From positions 62,001 through 126,000 of the forward strand of contig CAJFCJ010000018.1 in the NCBI GenBank assembly GCA_904063045.1: a stretch of 64,000 nucleotides of DNA, written 5' to 3'. The notes under the pieces were generated by a model. It ran no database searches, had not been told where the DNA came from, and was given only the letters and a program-made list of their open reading frames with translations. Source of the DNA: Dimorphilus gyrociliatus. Its lineage: Eukaryota > Annelida > Polychaeta > Dinophilidae. Position 1 is the stretch's first letter, and the number at the start of each line of letters is the position of its first letter. The translations under genes and the position numbers were made by a program. Below are positions 1 through 12,899 of this stretch, one piece after another.

Positions 1-71
1 CAACATTTTTTAAAGCTTAATACTCTTCACTTGACTAAAATACGAGCTAATAAATCATTCTTTCCACTCAC

Positions 72-1876
72 AGCATTATCAGGATGAAATAAGTAAGATG
101 CCGGTGAATTATCGACAATAGCAATCTGTTCAATTTCTCGTCCTAAACGACTTAAATCTTTAACGTAGTTTCCGCGATGAAAGACACAGGATTCGCGGAA
201 GAGCCTGGTTCTAAATACATCCCACTTGTCTAGCAGATCAGCAACGGGGTCAGCGTACTGAAACGAAATTTAAAGATTTATTAAAGAGATAAGACCAAAA
301 GCCCTTGATTGGTAATCAAATTACTTTAGCTAGAGAGGCGGTAAAGAGGACACATTCGAAAAGTTGTCCCATTTTTTGCAAGAATTCATCCACATATGGT
401 CTTTTAAGAACATAAACTTGGTGCACTGTTCCTTCGATATCTACAGGTACAATGAAATCCGCATCTTGTACGGGCTATAAACAAATATCTTGTTAGAAAA
501 TTTCAACAGTTGATTCAGAGATAAAATTTATAGGAAGAAATTTTATACTTTAAAGGAGCTATGAACTAATGTCTCGTCCAAGTCTATAATTACACACTTC
601 TTATTCGTATCATCTCGTCTCGGAGGTCCAAGAAGGGGCCGAATCTGACTCGGCTGTAAAATACGAAAAATCCCAGAAGTACAAACTGCAAAATATTTTG
701 AGTAAAAACACCTACTGCTGCATGTCCATTTGGTTGATGTGTAGCCGGGTCGGGCGTTTGATTACGGCCCGTGCAGCAAGTAAATAGAGAACGCCAGAAA
801 CTTCTACTTCTTGGTTTTGTCTGCTTTGGTGTTGTAGTAGAAAGTGGCACTATTAAAAAGAAAAACGGGTCATGAAGATAAAAACGAAGCATTTCTATTG
901 TTTATTTATTAAACAATAGAACAATTTTTTTTATTTTAAAATATTCATAAAAATAATATTAAAAAAACAACATTTATTTTTGTATAAGATGCCTGCTGTT
1001 AAATAAATTAGAAGGGAAGGCCTAGTCTTGTATTTCATACTTTTGAAAGAAAACATCGCCTTAAAATTGTAAGCCTGCTCCTGACATATATATATATATA
1101 AGAATATGTGTCGCATAAAATAGATATTTGAATATATTCAATTGTTAAACTGTCGCGCAGCTAACTTAATATAAAGCCAATCGCTTTTATCGATTCTGGT
1201 GAACCTTCAAATATGTAGGCTCAATTTTTCACTGTGTTTATTCAAAGCGGCAGAATTTTTGCAAATAGCCTATAAACTTTTCATCCTAACTAATTAACGT
1301 AAGGAAAGCCATACATCAAACAATGATATGATAGTAATAAAATATAAAAAGGAAATAAGAAATTCGGCAAATTGCTATAGATCAAATAAAACTAATTATC
1401 TAATAGAACAAGCTATTGTTAGTGGTTAAATAAAATGAATACAACGTACATATGCTATTCGAAGATGGGCGTGGCGACGTTGCAGTAAAAGTTGGATATA
1501 ACTTAACTGGTGCGCTTAACATTTTAGTTTGAATTGCTAAATTGCAAATTCTAGCAATGCACCTTTATCATCAATCGAGTGTTATCTCAAAAAAGAGCTG
1601 TGAAATCAATAAATTCTTTCCTATCAGGTTCAAAATTCACTTCGACTGCCAGTTGATTGGCGCCTATTTTTGGAAAATTTTAATGAAAATACCCGATTTT
1701 CACTGCGAGAACGTATATTACGATTGAATTTTACATCTTATTTACACTTCTTAGCAAGTCAAACACTCCTAGTGCTAGGGTACGAACAAAATTAAGAAAA
1801 ATTTACTTGAACTTCCATATGGTCCGAACTGCTCCTCATCCCTATTCACCTGCGTTATAATGGACGTATTGTCCAT
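72..1876 (-). CDS. CTDSPL: Small C-terminal domain phosphatase (CTDSP/SCP family), 3' end outside window
   Basis: Removes phosphate from serines of the RNA polymerase II CTD and other nuclear substrates (family knowledge). Exons on the minus strand: 1876-1807, 849-716, 653-549, 474-325, 257-72, with matching phases. The first exon reads [10 protein letters not shown], the conserved SCP N-terminus, and fixes the start. A Ser/Arg stretch with SLFTCC follows (a palmitoylation-like Cys pair, as in vertebrate SCPs). The HAD catalytic motif DLDET sits near residues 92-96, and the [10 protein letters not shown] and [12 protein letters not shown] blocks follow. The last visible exon ends at a GTGAGT donor after [13 protein letters not shown], so about 215 residues are visible and roughly 35-40 C-terminal residues lie left of base 1. 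It is head-to-head with the peptide transporter, with 674 bp between start codons. Nothing looks degenerate. Confidence 0.93.
850..1806 (-). other. First intron of the CTDSP gene
   Basis: A 957-base intron with donor GTAAAT and acceptor TTTTTAATAG on the minus strand. It holds a short TA microsatellite at 1086-1100. The open frames inside it lack family similarity or usable splice phase, so no gene is called. Confidence 0.8.
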
Positions 1877-2550
1877 TTATTCGATTATATCCGTTAGTAA
1901 ATTAATCAGTTTCCGAGCTATCAAAACAAACCAGAACGAAATTCAATATGGAGAAAAAATGGCGCATAAAAGTCTCCAGTCGATATGAATATTCAGTATT
2001 TCAAAATTTTCCATAACTTCACTTAATCTACAAGATTACGAAGGGATTATTCGAAAAATATATAAACGTATTTGGATAGTCCAATTTTTCAGCACAAATA
2101 CGTTCTGTCACTATAATGTGTACTTTGTTTCAGAAGTGTTTAAACCAAAATGCGCGAGACTTAGATACTTCCGGTTGTGTCTGGTCTTTAAAAAAGAGAA
2201 ATACAAAAATAATTTTTTTTAACTAAACATAGTTTTTTTTAAAATAAAGGAGAAAATGTTCATTTACAAATTATGTTATAAAATCCGAGAATGCGGTACT
2301 TGTCAATAGCGCGCCCTCTGCATTAGGCCTAAAAGGGTTAATAAAAGGCCAAAATTTATTATTAAATTTCTGATTGGTTTATGGAATCTAATTAACACTA
2401 GTTTCATTCTGAGATAAAAGTATTCAGGTGTCTAAGTAGTTTTTTTCAATTTTTAAACTATAATAAAGCTACTACGGGTTACAACAAGAGGAAAATATGT
2501 GATAAATGCAATCACAATAGCGTTGTAAACATTTGGTTCTTTATTTGGAT
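1877..2550. promoter_or_regulatory. Divergent promoter region between CTDSP and SLC15A
   Basis: 674 bp separate the two start codons, so both promoters must lie here unless a 5' UTR intron exists. A CTCF-like core (GCAGAGGGCGCG on the minus strand) lies at about 2309-2322. No TATA box was assigned with confidence. The regulatory role is inferred from position. Confidence 0.5.
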
Positions 2551-5500
2551 ATGACAAGTAGCGACGATACAGATGACGAAATAGCATATAGGTACAGAAT
2601 GGAACTAGAAACGAAGAAAAAAGAGGCAAAAAATTTAATAAAAGATAATAATAAAGTAAGGGAATTTTTTTACTGTTTTAACATGCTTCTTAACAATAGA
2701 AAGAAATGATTGTCCTGAAATATAGTCTAAGCTTGAAATCTGAGAGAAAAATTTAGGATCTTTCTTATTTATTTCAATGCATAAGTCAATTTCAATGAGA
2801 GAAAGAGAGAAAGAGAAATTGAAAATAAGTGATAAAAATATTTAATCTAATTAACTTAACATTCTTAATAGGATTCTAAAGGACTATTCAAAGGTTTTCC
2901 AAAGTCTATACTCTATATTTGCGGAAATGAATTCTGTGAAAGATTTTCTTATTATGGATTAAGAGGTAGTGTTCTTAAGAATATAAAGATCTTCCTTTCT
3001 AATGGAGGATAAACCTTAAAATTTTCCTAATTTTTTTTTATTATAAATAATAAATATAGCTATTTTGGTAATCTACTTGAAAAATTTTTTACACCTAACT
3101 GAGAATAGTGCAACTGCAATATATCATACATTCGTCATGGTTTGTTACTTTTCTCCCCTCTTTGGTGCCATGCTAGCTGATGGATGGTTAGGAAAATATA
3201 GGTAAATGTGGAAAGATGTTCTAAAAATATACTTCTATTAAGGGTTATTAATCTTTTAGAACTATATTATATATGTCACTTTTCTATGGAATTGGAAATG
3301 CTGTTCTTGCCCTTACAGCTATTCCTCCCTCAGAAATGTAAGTTATCAAAATGAGATGATATTATTATAGATAAATATTATAAATTATTCATTTCAACCT
3401 TAAAAAGTCCTGGTCCGATAGTGGCATTATTAATTATCGGTGTAGGAACGGGAGGTATAAAACCTTGTGTATCGGCATTTGGAGGAGATCAGTTTAGCGA
3501 ATCCCAACAACAACAAAGACAATTATATTTCTCCATCTTTTACTTTTTGATAAATGCGGGAAGTTTCATAAGCATATTTCTTACGCCCATCTTACGAGGT
3601 TGGTTTCTTCCTAACTATCTTCTCTTACATACTCATTAAAACCGAATTAAATTTCTCATGATTTTATTTATTTTTACAATCTTCTTTGTTTATAGCCAAC
3701 GTTTCGTGTTTTGGTAAAGACTGTTACCTTTTGGCTTTCGGTTTGCCCGCAATTCTAATGTTTTTATCAATAAGTGAGTTACAACACTCTAATGTTAAAT
3801 GAAAAACAATTTTAATACAATAGGGATAAAATATTCATTCATGTTTATTTAATTCTCTTTTATTAGTACTGTTTTTTGCTGGGGGTAATTATTATAAAAA
3901 ATTCCCACCATCTGGAAATGTTATTGGCCAATTAATAAGTATAAGTTGGGTTAGTTTGTTATAAAATATGACATTTATTCATTTTATATAATATAATTTT
4001 TATAAATCAATCTCTTTTATTGTCTTTTTTCCCTCATTCCCCCTTTTCTCTATAGAGGGGCTTTCGTAATCGAATTCGAGGGAAACAGGAAGGAAAGAAG
4101 CATTGGTTAGACTATGCCGAAGACAAATACGAGGTTGTTTGAAAATAATAATGAAATATATGATTATTTATTTAATAAAATACTTTACAGCCAGAGCTAA
4201 TTTCCGATGTTAAAGCTGTGTTGAGAGTGGGATTTTTATTTCTACCCTTACCCATTTTCTGGGCTCTATACGATCAACAAGGATCGCGATGGACATTCCA
4301 GGCGGCCAGAATGAATTTAAGCTTAGGTCCTTTAGGCAATTTAAAACCTGATCAAATCCAAGCAATCAATGCGTCGTTAATACTAATGTTTATTCCATTT
4401 TTTGATTTGGTTATATATCCATTGCTGGATAAATTAAAGATTCCAAATAGGTTTGACATAATTTTAACTAATTTTTTTTAGTAATCGTAATATTATATTA
4501 ATGAAATATTGATAGACCTCTTCAAAGAATGTGCAGCGGTATGTTGTTGGCCGCTGTAGCCTTTTTCGCAGCTGGATTCCTGGAGATCCACTTACAGGTA
4601 TTTATCTCATTATATCCAGTAATAAGCTTTTTGAAATAACCTCTCCGAATAACCTTTGCTCTCTATCTCTCCCTTTAATTATTAGAAATCATTACCGCCA
4701 AAGATTCCAAACAACCAAACAAATGTCAGATTTATCAATACAGCACCCTGCTCAATTTCAATAAACGGGATTTCTAGTGAACCTTTCAATATGACTGGAG
4801 GAATCAATAATGTAAGCTTCTTAGCAAAAAAGATGGTAAAGGTTTATCATAAATGAAAAGTTTATACTTTTTTCATTATATAAAGCTAAGAGACGCCTTC
4901 CTACCAGCTGGGAATTATTCAATGATTATCGAAGCGGCTCCAGCATGTAAAGCTGCGGAATCCCGATTTTCAAGTATGTTTGAGGGAGGCGAAAGATATT
5001 ATGTTATTATTGGAAAAAACGATTCTCAATCATTAGCAAAATCGGTAGGGATTATGGAATTTTCCATCCAACCGAAACACTTGTGTTAACAAATTACTTT
5101 TTTTTTTACCGCAAAAGTTTCTTCAATCAAAAGAAAAACCAAAAGACGGAGGTGCTGTTGTAAAGTAATATAGTCAATTTTTACTTGTTTACCTTACATC
5201 AATAGTTTATTTAACCTTGATATTTTATTAATTAAATAGCAAAAGCTGTTTGATTAGGGTGTAAGTGTAATATTATTAACGAATACTTTTATTCTATATA
5301 GGATAATCGTGTTTGATTTTAAAGTTAATCCCGAAACGGAGGTAATATTAGAAAAAAACTCCCAAATGGATCAGTTTAACGTGACTGCTTTTGAGCCTTC
5401 ACCCAATAGGGAAATCCAGCCCGGAGAGTTAGTTGTTTATATTCATTTATATAAGGTTATCAATTTAAGGTAGAAAGCTATATTTTTTATTTCCTTAGGC

Positions 5501-6542
5501 ATAAAATAAGAATTTATGGTCTAGACAACGAGACAATTATTATTCCAGAAAGTATAAACCTTCGAAATGGGGGTGCTTACACAATTCTACTATTTAGAAG
5601 TATGCTGAATGAATCAGATAACAAGGTGAGAGATCAATATATACATGTGAAATATTCTAAATATGTAAAACATCACAGCCATGCTTTAGGCATTGATTAG
5701 ATTTCAGTTCTTTTTTATTTCTTTAATTTTTTTTGTACATTGATCATAACGCGTCAATATCTGTATGCTTTCTGATCAGAAACTAGAATGCGAAGTAATT
5801 ACTCTCTGTGTAGATTGTATATAAATTTATATATATATATATACTGTAATTAATAATATAGTAATATTCCTCTATGCCATACTGCACTTATTAATTGAAA
5901 AAGATTATAATTATAATTATTTGCATATTGGAAATTTTCTAATTTTCCTGAGTAAAGAAATTATATAGAAATTTTTAATTAACATTTTAGAATCATTGAT
6001 AAAAGCTTCTATTTATATACAATTTATATATACTTTCATATTTATATAGTATTTTTTCTTCACTCTCTTTTTTCAATATAGATGATAGCTGAAGTTCACA
6101 CTGACTTGGAGCCAAATGAGTTATCAATTGGGTGGCAAGTACCACAATACGTTATCATAACTGCGGCTGAAATATTATTCTCTATTACGGGATTATCTTT
6201 CGCCTATTCTCAAGTTAGTTTTTAAAGCATTATTAAAACTTTATTGAAAATACTCCTTTCCTTTTCTCTCTCTCTCGTCCCATACTACAGGCGCCATCTA
6301 GCATGAAATCAGTCGTTCAAGCTCTCTGGCTGTCCGCAACTGCATTTGGAAACTTGATTGTAACCATTGTAGCCGAAGGAAAATTTTTTGAGAATCAAGC
6401 TGTTGAATTTTTCTTTTTTGCCTTTGTGATGATTTTTGTAACCTTATTATTTGGTACACTTGCATATTTTTACAAATATGTGTCTTACGATCAAATTGAA
6501 AGTGAACGTCATGAACTTTTGGATTCAACGAAAGGCGATTAA
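2551..6542 (+). CDS. SLC15A: Proton-coupled oligopeptide transporter (SLC15/PepT family)
   Basis: Takes di- and tripeptides into cells using the proton gradient (PTR2/POT family). Seventeen exons: 2551-2655, 2872-2965, 3060-3201, 3260-3337, 3408-3598, 3696-3773, 3867-3949, 4056-4133, 4191-4450, 4516-4597, 4686-4811, 4886-5044, 5118-5164, 5302-5427, 5499-5625, 6082-6213, 6291-6542. All phases agree and give 719 residues, between human PepT1 and PepT2 in length. The ExxER proton-coupling motif is intact (NEFCERF, residues 54-60). The essential TM2 histidine is present (IYHTF, about H89), as are the GTGGIKPCVSAFGGDQF signature and FWALYDQQGSRWT. A roughly 210-residue extracellular domain between TM9 and TM10 is spread over exons 11-16, as in animal PepTs. 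Some donors are weak (GTTAGT after exon 7) but required by phase. Orthology to PepT1 versus PepT2 is not resolved. Confidence 0.96.
5828..5843. repeat. TA dinucleotide microsatellite in an SLC15A intron
   Basis: A run of alternating T and A in the intron between exons 15 and 16. No function is implied. Confidence 0.8.
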
Positions 6543-7374
6543 AAAACTCTTAAATTTGCTATTAACTTTTCTTCTTCTTTTTCTTCTTCTAACTGCAGAA
6601 TTTTCAATCGCTCTTTACCAGCAAATATATAAATAATCAAATAACTTTTAATTTACTCATTAAAGTAGTTTTTAATAATACGCACTTTTATTTCGCTTGA
6701 AAATGCTATTAGTAGTGTCAACTTTTTTAAGTTGCTCTTCTTTCTAAAACTAAGTGAAAATTTAGCCAGAGGAAAACAGATGAAAAAACTGTACAAAGAA
6801 AGGAGAAAGAAGAGATTTAAATCGAGATAAAAATGACATTTAAATGTATAGGGTGCATCAATAAAAATTACAATCATTAATTGAGGTGAGCACCAATGAA
6901 CGTTTCAAGTTATAATAAAAAATATATCAACAACATAAATATAGCATAAATAAATCTGCATAGACAATAACAATCTAAACATAGAATAAATAATAAACAT
7001 CTACTGCACAATAGAAATACCGAGTAAATGAAAATTTTCTTCTTAAATAAAAATGACGTCGATTATCGATTAACTCAAAAAGTAAACATAAAGAACGATA
7101 AAAATCCTTTCTTGTATAGCAGTTAATACAACATATTGCCATTTAACACAAAATCTTTTTTGTCATTATTACCAATCAAGTATCAATAATCGAACGACAA
7201 TTTACAAAGCCTTTTATTTGGTATCTATAATTAAAAAAAAAGTATTCAATCCTATATAGCAGTAGCGTAAAGAAAAATTATCGGTAAAAAAAATGAAAAA
7301 AGTTAGTAAACTAACTAGCTCACTTATAGCTCACTTTTGAAAGTATTTTTATACTTTCGCTAGTTTTATTGGTT
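6543..7374. other. Tail-to-tail intergenic region, SLC15A and TANC 3' UTRs
   Basis: 832 bp between the SLC15A and TANC stop codons. It begins with a TTC-rich pyrimidine tract and holds several AATAAA-type hexamers on both strands. No coding exon is seen. Confidence 0.6.
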
Positions 7375-10300
7375 CTAAAAAGCATCTTTTAGAGGAACTA
7401 TGTCGGGAACTCCCGTAGAGCGTTCATCGCCGGCCTCTCGCTCCAAAGCGGCCAGCAAATGACGTAATCGTTCATTATACGGAGCAATGGATAATGCCAT
7501 TTGGACATCGGCCACTGCTGCTTGCAAGTGTCTTGCGTCTCTGTAAGCCCTACAGCGTTCTTGATAAGCTTCAAAGCTAGACGGTGAGAGGTGGGCAGCT
7601 TTCGTTGCATATTCAATTGCCGTTTGGGGATCCTGTTGAAATGATATTTCATTTATACAAAAGACTTTTGCATTATTTATTTATTCTTACATCCATTTTC
7701 CTTCTACATCTACTTAGATTGAGTAATATCTGGAAACGAAGTTCATGGAGTTGGCTATTATCCTCTTCAGCCGTAGCAGGGGTAGCCTTTTTAAGGGCAT
7801 AGTTGTAGCGATGCTCAGCTTCCTCGATTCGCCCTTTCTGTAATCAGGGAGATTAATAAGAATCAGCTGCATGGGTTATTATTTTCTTCTTATTTCATAT
7901 AATCTACCTTATATAAAATGTGAGCATCTTGCAGTAATTTGTGTAAGAGGAGCAGAGTAGCTTCGCCATCTGCTAAAGACCAAGTAACACTCGATAACTT
8001 AGCCCCCTTCCTTAATAGAGCTACAATTGCTGACACATTCTTTTCTTTTACAGCAACATCAAGTGGTCGTAGATTTTCGTTATTTGACTCTTCCATATTA
8101 CAATTTTGTTCCAACAAGTAATCCATCTAAACACAAATTAGAATATGAATAATGTTAAATAGTTTATTCTCTTGTGAATATGGAAAAATTAAATGAAAAA
8201 TATTACCATCTCAGAGGAAGGCGTTTTTGTAGCGGCCGCTAAATGTAATAAACCGCAGCCATTGTTATCAACGACATCTGAGTCAACTTTTGCCTGAATA
8301 AGTTTTCTCAAAGCCGATACTTGATTGTTACGGCATGCATGAATCAGACATGTTTGTCCTTTGAGATCCTTGGTTAGTGTTGATGCGCCTTTTTCTAAAA
8401 GAACTTCAACAACTCCAACATGTCCGTTTGCAGCTGCGAGCATAAGAGCAGTCTCTCCTCTGTTATTTCTTTCCTCGATGGAACAGCTAGAGTCCATCAG
8501 AAACTTTTCTAATAGTTGCCAATGCCCATTTTTGGCCGCTACAAGGAGAGAACTCTCACCATCACCGTTTAGAACGTCTATTCGGGCTCCTTTGCTCAAA
8601 AGAAGATCAACAAGAGCATGATGCCCATACTGGCAGGCACTGGATAAAGCAGTGCTTTGTTGTAACTGATCAGTAGCATTGATATCTAATACTTGACCCG
8701 GAGGTAGGACTTTGCAATTTAGTACATATTCAACTATTTTGCGATGACCTCCAGAAGATGCTGAGACTAGAGCACACTGAAGTCTCTGTAGGAGAATATC
8801 ATTACCGAAACTGGACCAATCACATTGTAACAGCAGTGAAACTGCATCTAAGTGTCCATTAGCTGAAGCATGAACAAGGGCACAATAATTTTTATCGTCC
8901 TTGTGGATCAACTGTTGGCATAAAGAAATGTAATTTTACATGCATTTATTCGAAACCAATTCAACATACCCTAGCATTCTGACTTAATAACAATCTTAAA
9001 ACGTCAACGTGACCATTACACGCTGCTAAACAAAGAGCACTTTCTCCAGTATCTGTGCTAGAATTGATGGTAGCTCCAAATTCCAAAAGAGTTTTCACCA
9101 TCTCAAAATAGCCCAATGCTGAACAAATGCACAACATAGGCGATCCGCTTATCAGGGCATCGGGATTAGCTCCTGCCAAAAGTAGCAGCCGAGAAACCTT
9201 AACATTCGGAGCATAGACATTTGAAAGATGCGATAAGGCGGCCGTTAAGGATTCGGAGCTTAATGTCAACCAGAAAGCTTGGGTATCCCTAGTGTTAAAC
9301 CCTAAGGATTTACTTAAATTTTTATAAATATGAGCTTTTAGAATATGATGCCCTAATTCAAGGGATAGAGCAGCTTTCAGAGGTAAGGCCTTTGCGCACC
9401 TACTTAACCTCAAAGCATGGGCAGCATGGCCTTTCCTGTTTTGAAAAATGAGTTATATTATTATATTCATCAGCTAGTAGCGTTTTTTACTACTTACTTT
9501 AAATCCAAAGCAAAGCGACTAGGGTTCGATGAGTCGGATCTAAGCGAAATTAGCCATTCTTTGAAACTCTGATGAACGAATTGTAGTCTTTCATCGCACT
9601 TTCGACTAACAATAAATTCACCAAGATCTTGAATAGCTTGAAAAATATCCTCTAATCCAACAATTTTATTGTACAAGCAACTATTAATACACTCCCTAAC
9701 TTCTTGAACAGTCAGCGGGTAAAGAGAGGTTGAACAAGTATTTAATATCATAACAACCCTTTCGTAGGCTCTAACTGTTGTAAATTTAAGATTAAATTGT
9801 AACTGATATATTTCAGTGATAGTTTGAGGTAGAGTTCTATACGAAGATGCTTTTACAGTCAATTTTCCACACTGTATCAAGTCCAATATCATTTTTGCAT
9901 ATAGCATACAACCTTTTGAAACAACCGCAATGTGATTTATAAAGGGTTCATAATTATTCATATCTTTGCAATCTAACTGAGCGCCACTCAAAATGTTTTG
10001 CTGTAGACTAGTAGCATGCTGAATTCTATAAGAAGTATAGGCAAAAGTGTCTTTGTACAAGTGTTCCATCGCCTTATCCATATGAATTCTAGTATATGGT
10101 AAATCTTTACCAATTTCCCCATAATTTGTCCTTACAGTTACTATAACCTTTAGCCAAACAGGAAAATCAAAAGCATGTTTTACCAACAAACTAGCAATAG
10201 TTTGGCCATAATCAGGTTTGTAATATTCTGCCTCAGAGAGAGAATCAATTATTATTATATAATAGTTATCAACGTTTATCTTTCTTCCAACAGCGAGCCT

Positions 10301-12899
10301 CTTGAGGGGCTCTAGTATGCCTTGCAGCAAACTTTTGGATGGATTTTTTGTACAAGATTCTAAGGAGAGTATGTCCTGGTTTTTTGATTCAGCTAATAAG
10401 TAAGACTTATAGGCAACCAGGTGTGGCGAACTAGATAATTGACTGGCTAGAGTATGCACAAATTCAGGAACCAGGCACGTTGGACTATTATCAGCCTAAA
10501 AAAGACAGTAGAAAATAAGATACATCAATGGAGCCGTTTTCTTTAAAAGTATTTAGATGTTTTATTTTAAAAGGCCACTAACCTGACAGAAATGATATCC
10601 TACTAAACGGCTGGCCAGGGAATGTAAAGGATCGAAGGATGTAGCTAAACTTAAATTAGAGGCATGTATCGCTCCCCTTGATGATAAAGAAAGACTTGAT
10701 GAAAGTATAGAAGTACTGTTCTTTAAAGTTCCCGTGTGATTATGCTCTTTGTCTGTTTAGTAAAAAAAAATAAACGTTTAAAATGGCACACTTTGCAAGG
10801 CACGAGTATTCAATAAACAAACCATTCAAGTGGACTAGCATTGGCAAATGCGACCCACTACAGCTGTAATTTACCAGCACTTCTGCTAAACTCGTCTTCC
10901 CCACCCCAACGCTAGCTGTTATCATTACGCCTCGATTCTTTGACAGATCCTCATTTGTTAATGCCTATATGTGGTTAAGCGAATCATTAGTGTGATTGCA
11001 TTGAAAAGTCAGCTTGTAACACGCAAAATCCCATTAAAAATGTAAGCCTACCCCGTCGATGTCTCTGAATAGCCATTCCCTTCCGATAAAGTTCGAAACC
11101 CTTTCCAGTTTGGGAACCTGAAAGTTTTAAAAGAATTAATTACAAATAGCTAGGAAATGATTGATAAAATTAAATTAGATTGTTAAATTGATATCCGAGA
11201 AATAAACAGCTTACTTCGAAAGCTAATGGTCTAAACGGCAATTTCCCTTGAGGAATTCGATTTCCGTAGATGTTCGACGACCTTTCAGAATTAAATAGCG
11301 AATTCTGCATCGATTGCATCGAAAACATAGAGGGTGAGGAAAATTTTGAGCGGGTCGGTGAAGCGGATCTAAAAGTTGGATTAAAAATCTCTCGGGGGGC
11401 GGTTGGGACGGAAGTTGACATCATATTAGCTTGCACTTCCATGTGAGCGAAATCTGTGAATATTAATGATAAGATTATTTAAAAACCGAACTTTATTTAT
11501 AGATATTCTAATTAGGATTACGAAAGTGTATTTCAAATGGAAGTAGACACTCGTAGTAGGCTAAATTTAAATTTAGTTTATAAAATCCAGAAAGAGGCAG
11601 GTAACGATTGAAAGGTATTTGAAAACTGGAATTAAACGAGCAATGCAGACTATTTTTTGTTCCAACTATGTTCTAAATTCGAACATCTGCCTCGATATGT
11701 CAAAACGGGAAGGAAGAAAACTAGAGAAAGAGACTTGAAGAAAAACCGACTAGGCGAATTATTTTCCTAGATCTAATTACGCCTACTTCAATCAAGCTGA
11801 GGCGGGCAATGAGTTTATTTATATTCTCCGCTTTTAAAAGTACTTAAAGCAGCTATTAATCAGTACAGTAGACTGATATAATTACTAGGCGCTAAATCAC
11901 CATTGACCAGTATACAATACTGCTTAACAAATAAATACTAACCATGTAAAGTAGAGCCAGGGCTAATATCACAAACTCGACCTTTCTCCGATTCTGCACT
12001 TCCGTATGAACTCGAGGATGTGAAGGAATTATTATGGTTCATTATTGCAGTCGTTCTTTCACAATTTTTAACAGGCTTTTTTGATAAAACAGCATCCAAT
12101 TGAGTCATTAAATCATGATGAGCTACGTCTGGAGGTGGAGGATCATGAGGTGGCGTTCCCTCGATTAAGAAATTATTACTTCCACCAACTCCAGGATAAT
12201 TCCTTGAAACTCCCATGACTGTTCTAGGACTGCTTGTATGAGATCTTTTAAAGTAGTTCGAAGTGGGAATCATCGAACTTAGGCTATTCCGCCCACAAGT
12301 GGAATAACCCCCTTGAGACCCCGTCATTATTCTTGGCCTGGTTACGTCTTGTATGTTCATAGGTCTATAAATGGAGCGTTGACCAGTCAGTTGTAGATTA
12401 TACAGCTCCATGTCTTTTTCGGGTTCCGTGTGCATGGTTCTTGCTTTTGTTAGCTTTCCTCTTTTCTTCTTCGTACCTTTCTCACTTTTTGGAGATTCTA
12501 CTCTATCATAGCAAATTGGTCTAGCACCATAAATATTTCTATTAGAAGAAGCCTCTAAATCGTTGTACCCAGCCAAGTATCCTTCACGATATCCTGGAGC
12601 CGAATAGGCCATATCGAAAGAAGGGCTTTTTGTATGTTGGAGATGAGGGTAGCGGTGACCCAAAGATGCATCACTGTTATCAATCGAAGAGGTCTTATAA
12701 TGACCAGTTGGTAAGGTTACGGGTATTGAAGTAGGTGCAAAGTGATAATAATCTCCTGTTCCGGAACTGTATTTTGTTGGAATGTCTGTGGCTAATTCTG
12801 CAGGGTAAGGAGGTACTGGAGGAGGCGGTTGTTGTTTAGTAGCAGGATTGGGCTTTGGTGGTAGTTCGGGTGGTTGCTCCTTCTTCTTTTTTGAGGTTG
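7375..12899 (-). CDS. TANC: TANC-type scaffold: STAND ATPase, ankyrin and TPR repeats; 5' exon not found
   Basis: TANC proteins are cytosolic scaffolds, postsynaptic in vertebrates (rols in Drosophila). Eleven exons on the minus strand: 12899-11943, 11453-11215, 11117-11052, 10964-10859, 10752-10583, 10495-9498, 9435-8970, 8911-8207, 8126-7908, 7837-7691, 7632-7375, giving 1442 residues. In order: a long Pro/Ser-rich disordered N-terminus, an FIGREW motif, a P-loop (ITASVGVGKTS), the family block LVPEFVHTLA and a winged-helix region. The conserved ELGHHILKAHIYK comes next, then about ten ankyrin repeats (exons 9435-7908) and C-terminal TPRs. The first glycine of the P-loop is alanine. The protein stops shortly after the TPRs, so the long tail of vertebrate TANCs is absent. 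The first visible exon starts with two bases of a split codon, so at least one upstream coding exon is missing. Confidence 0.93.
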
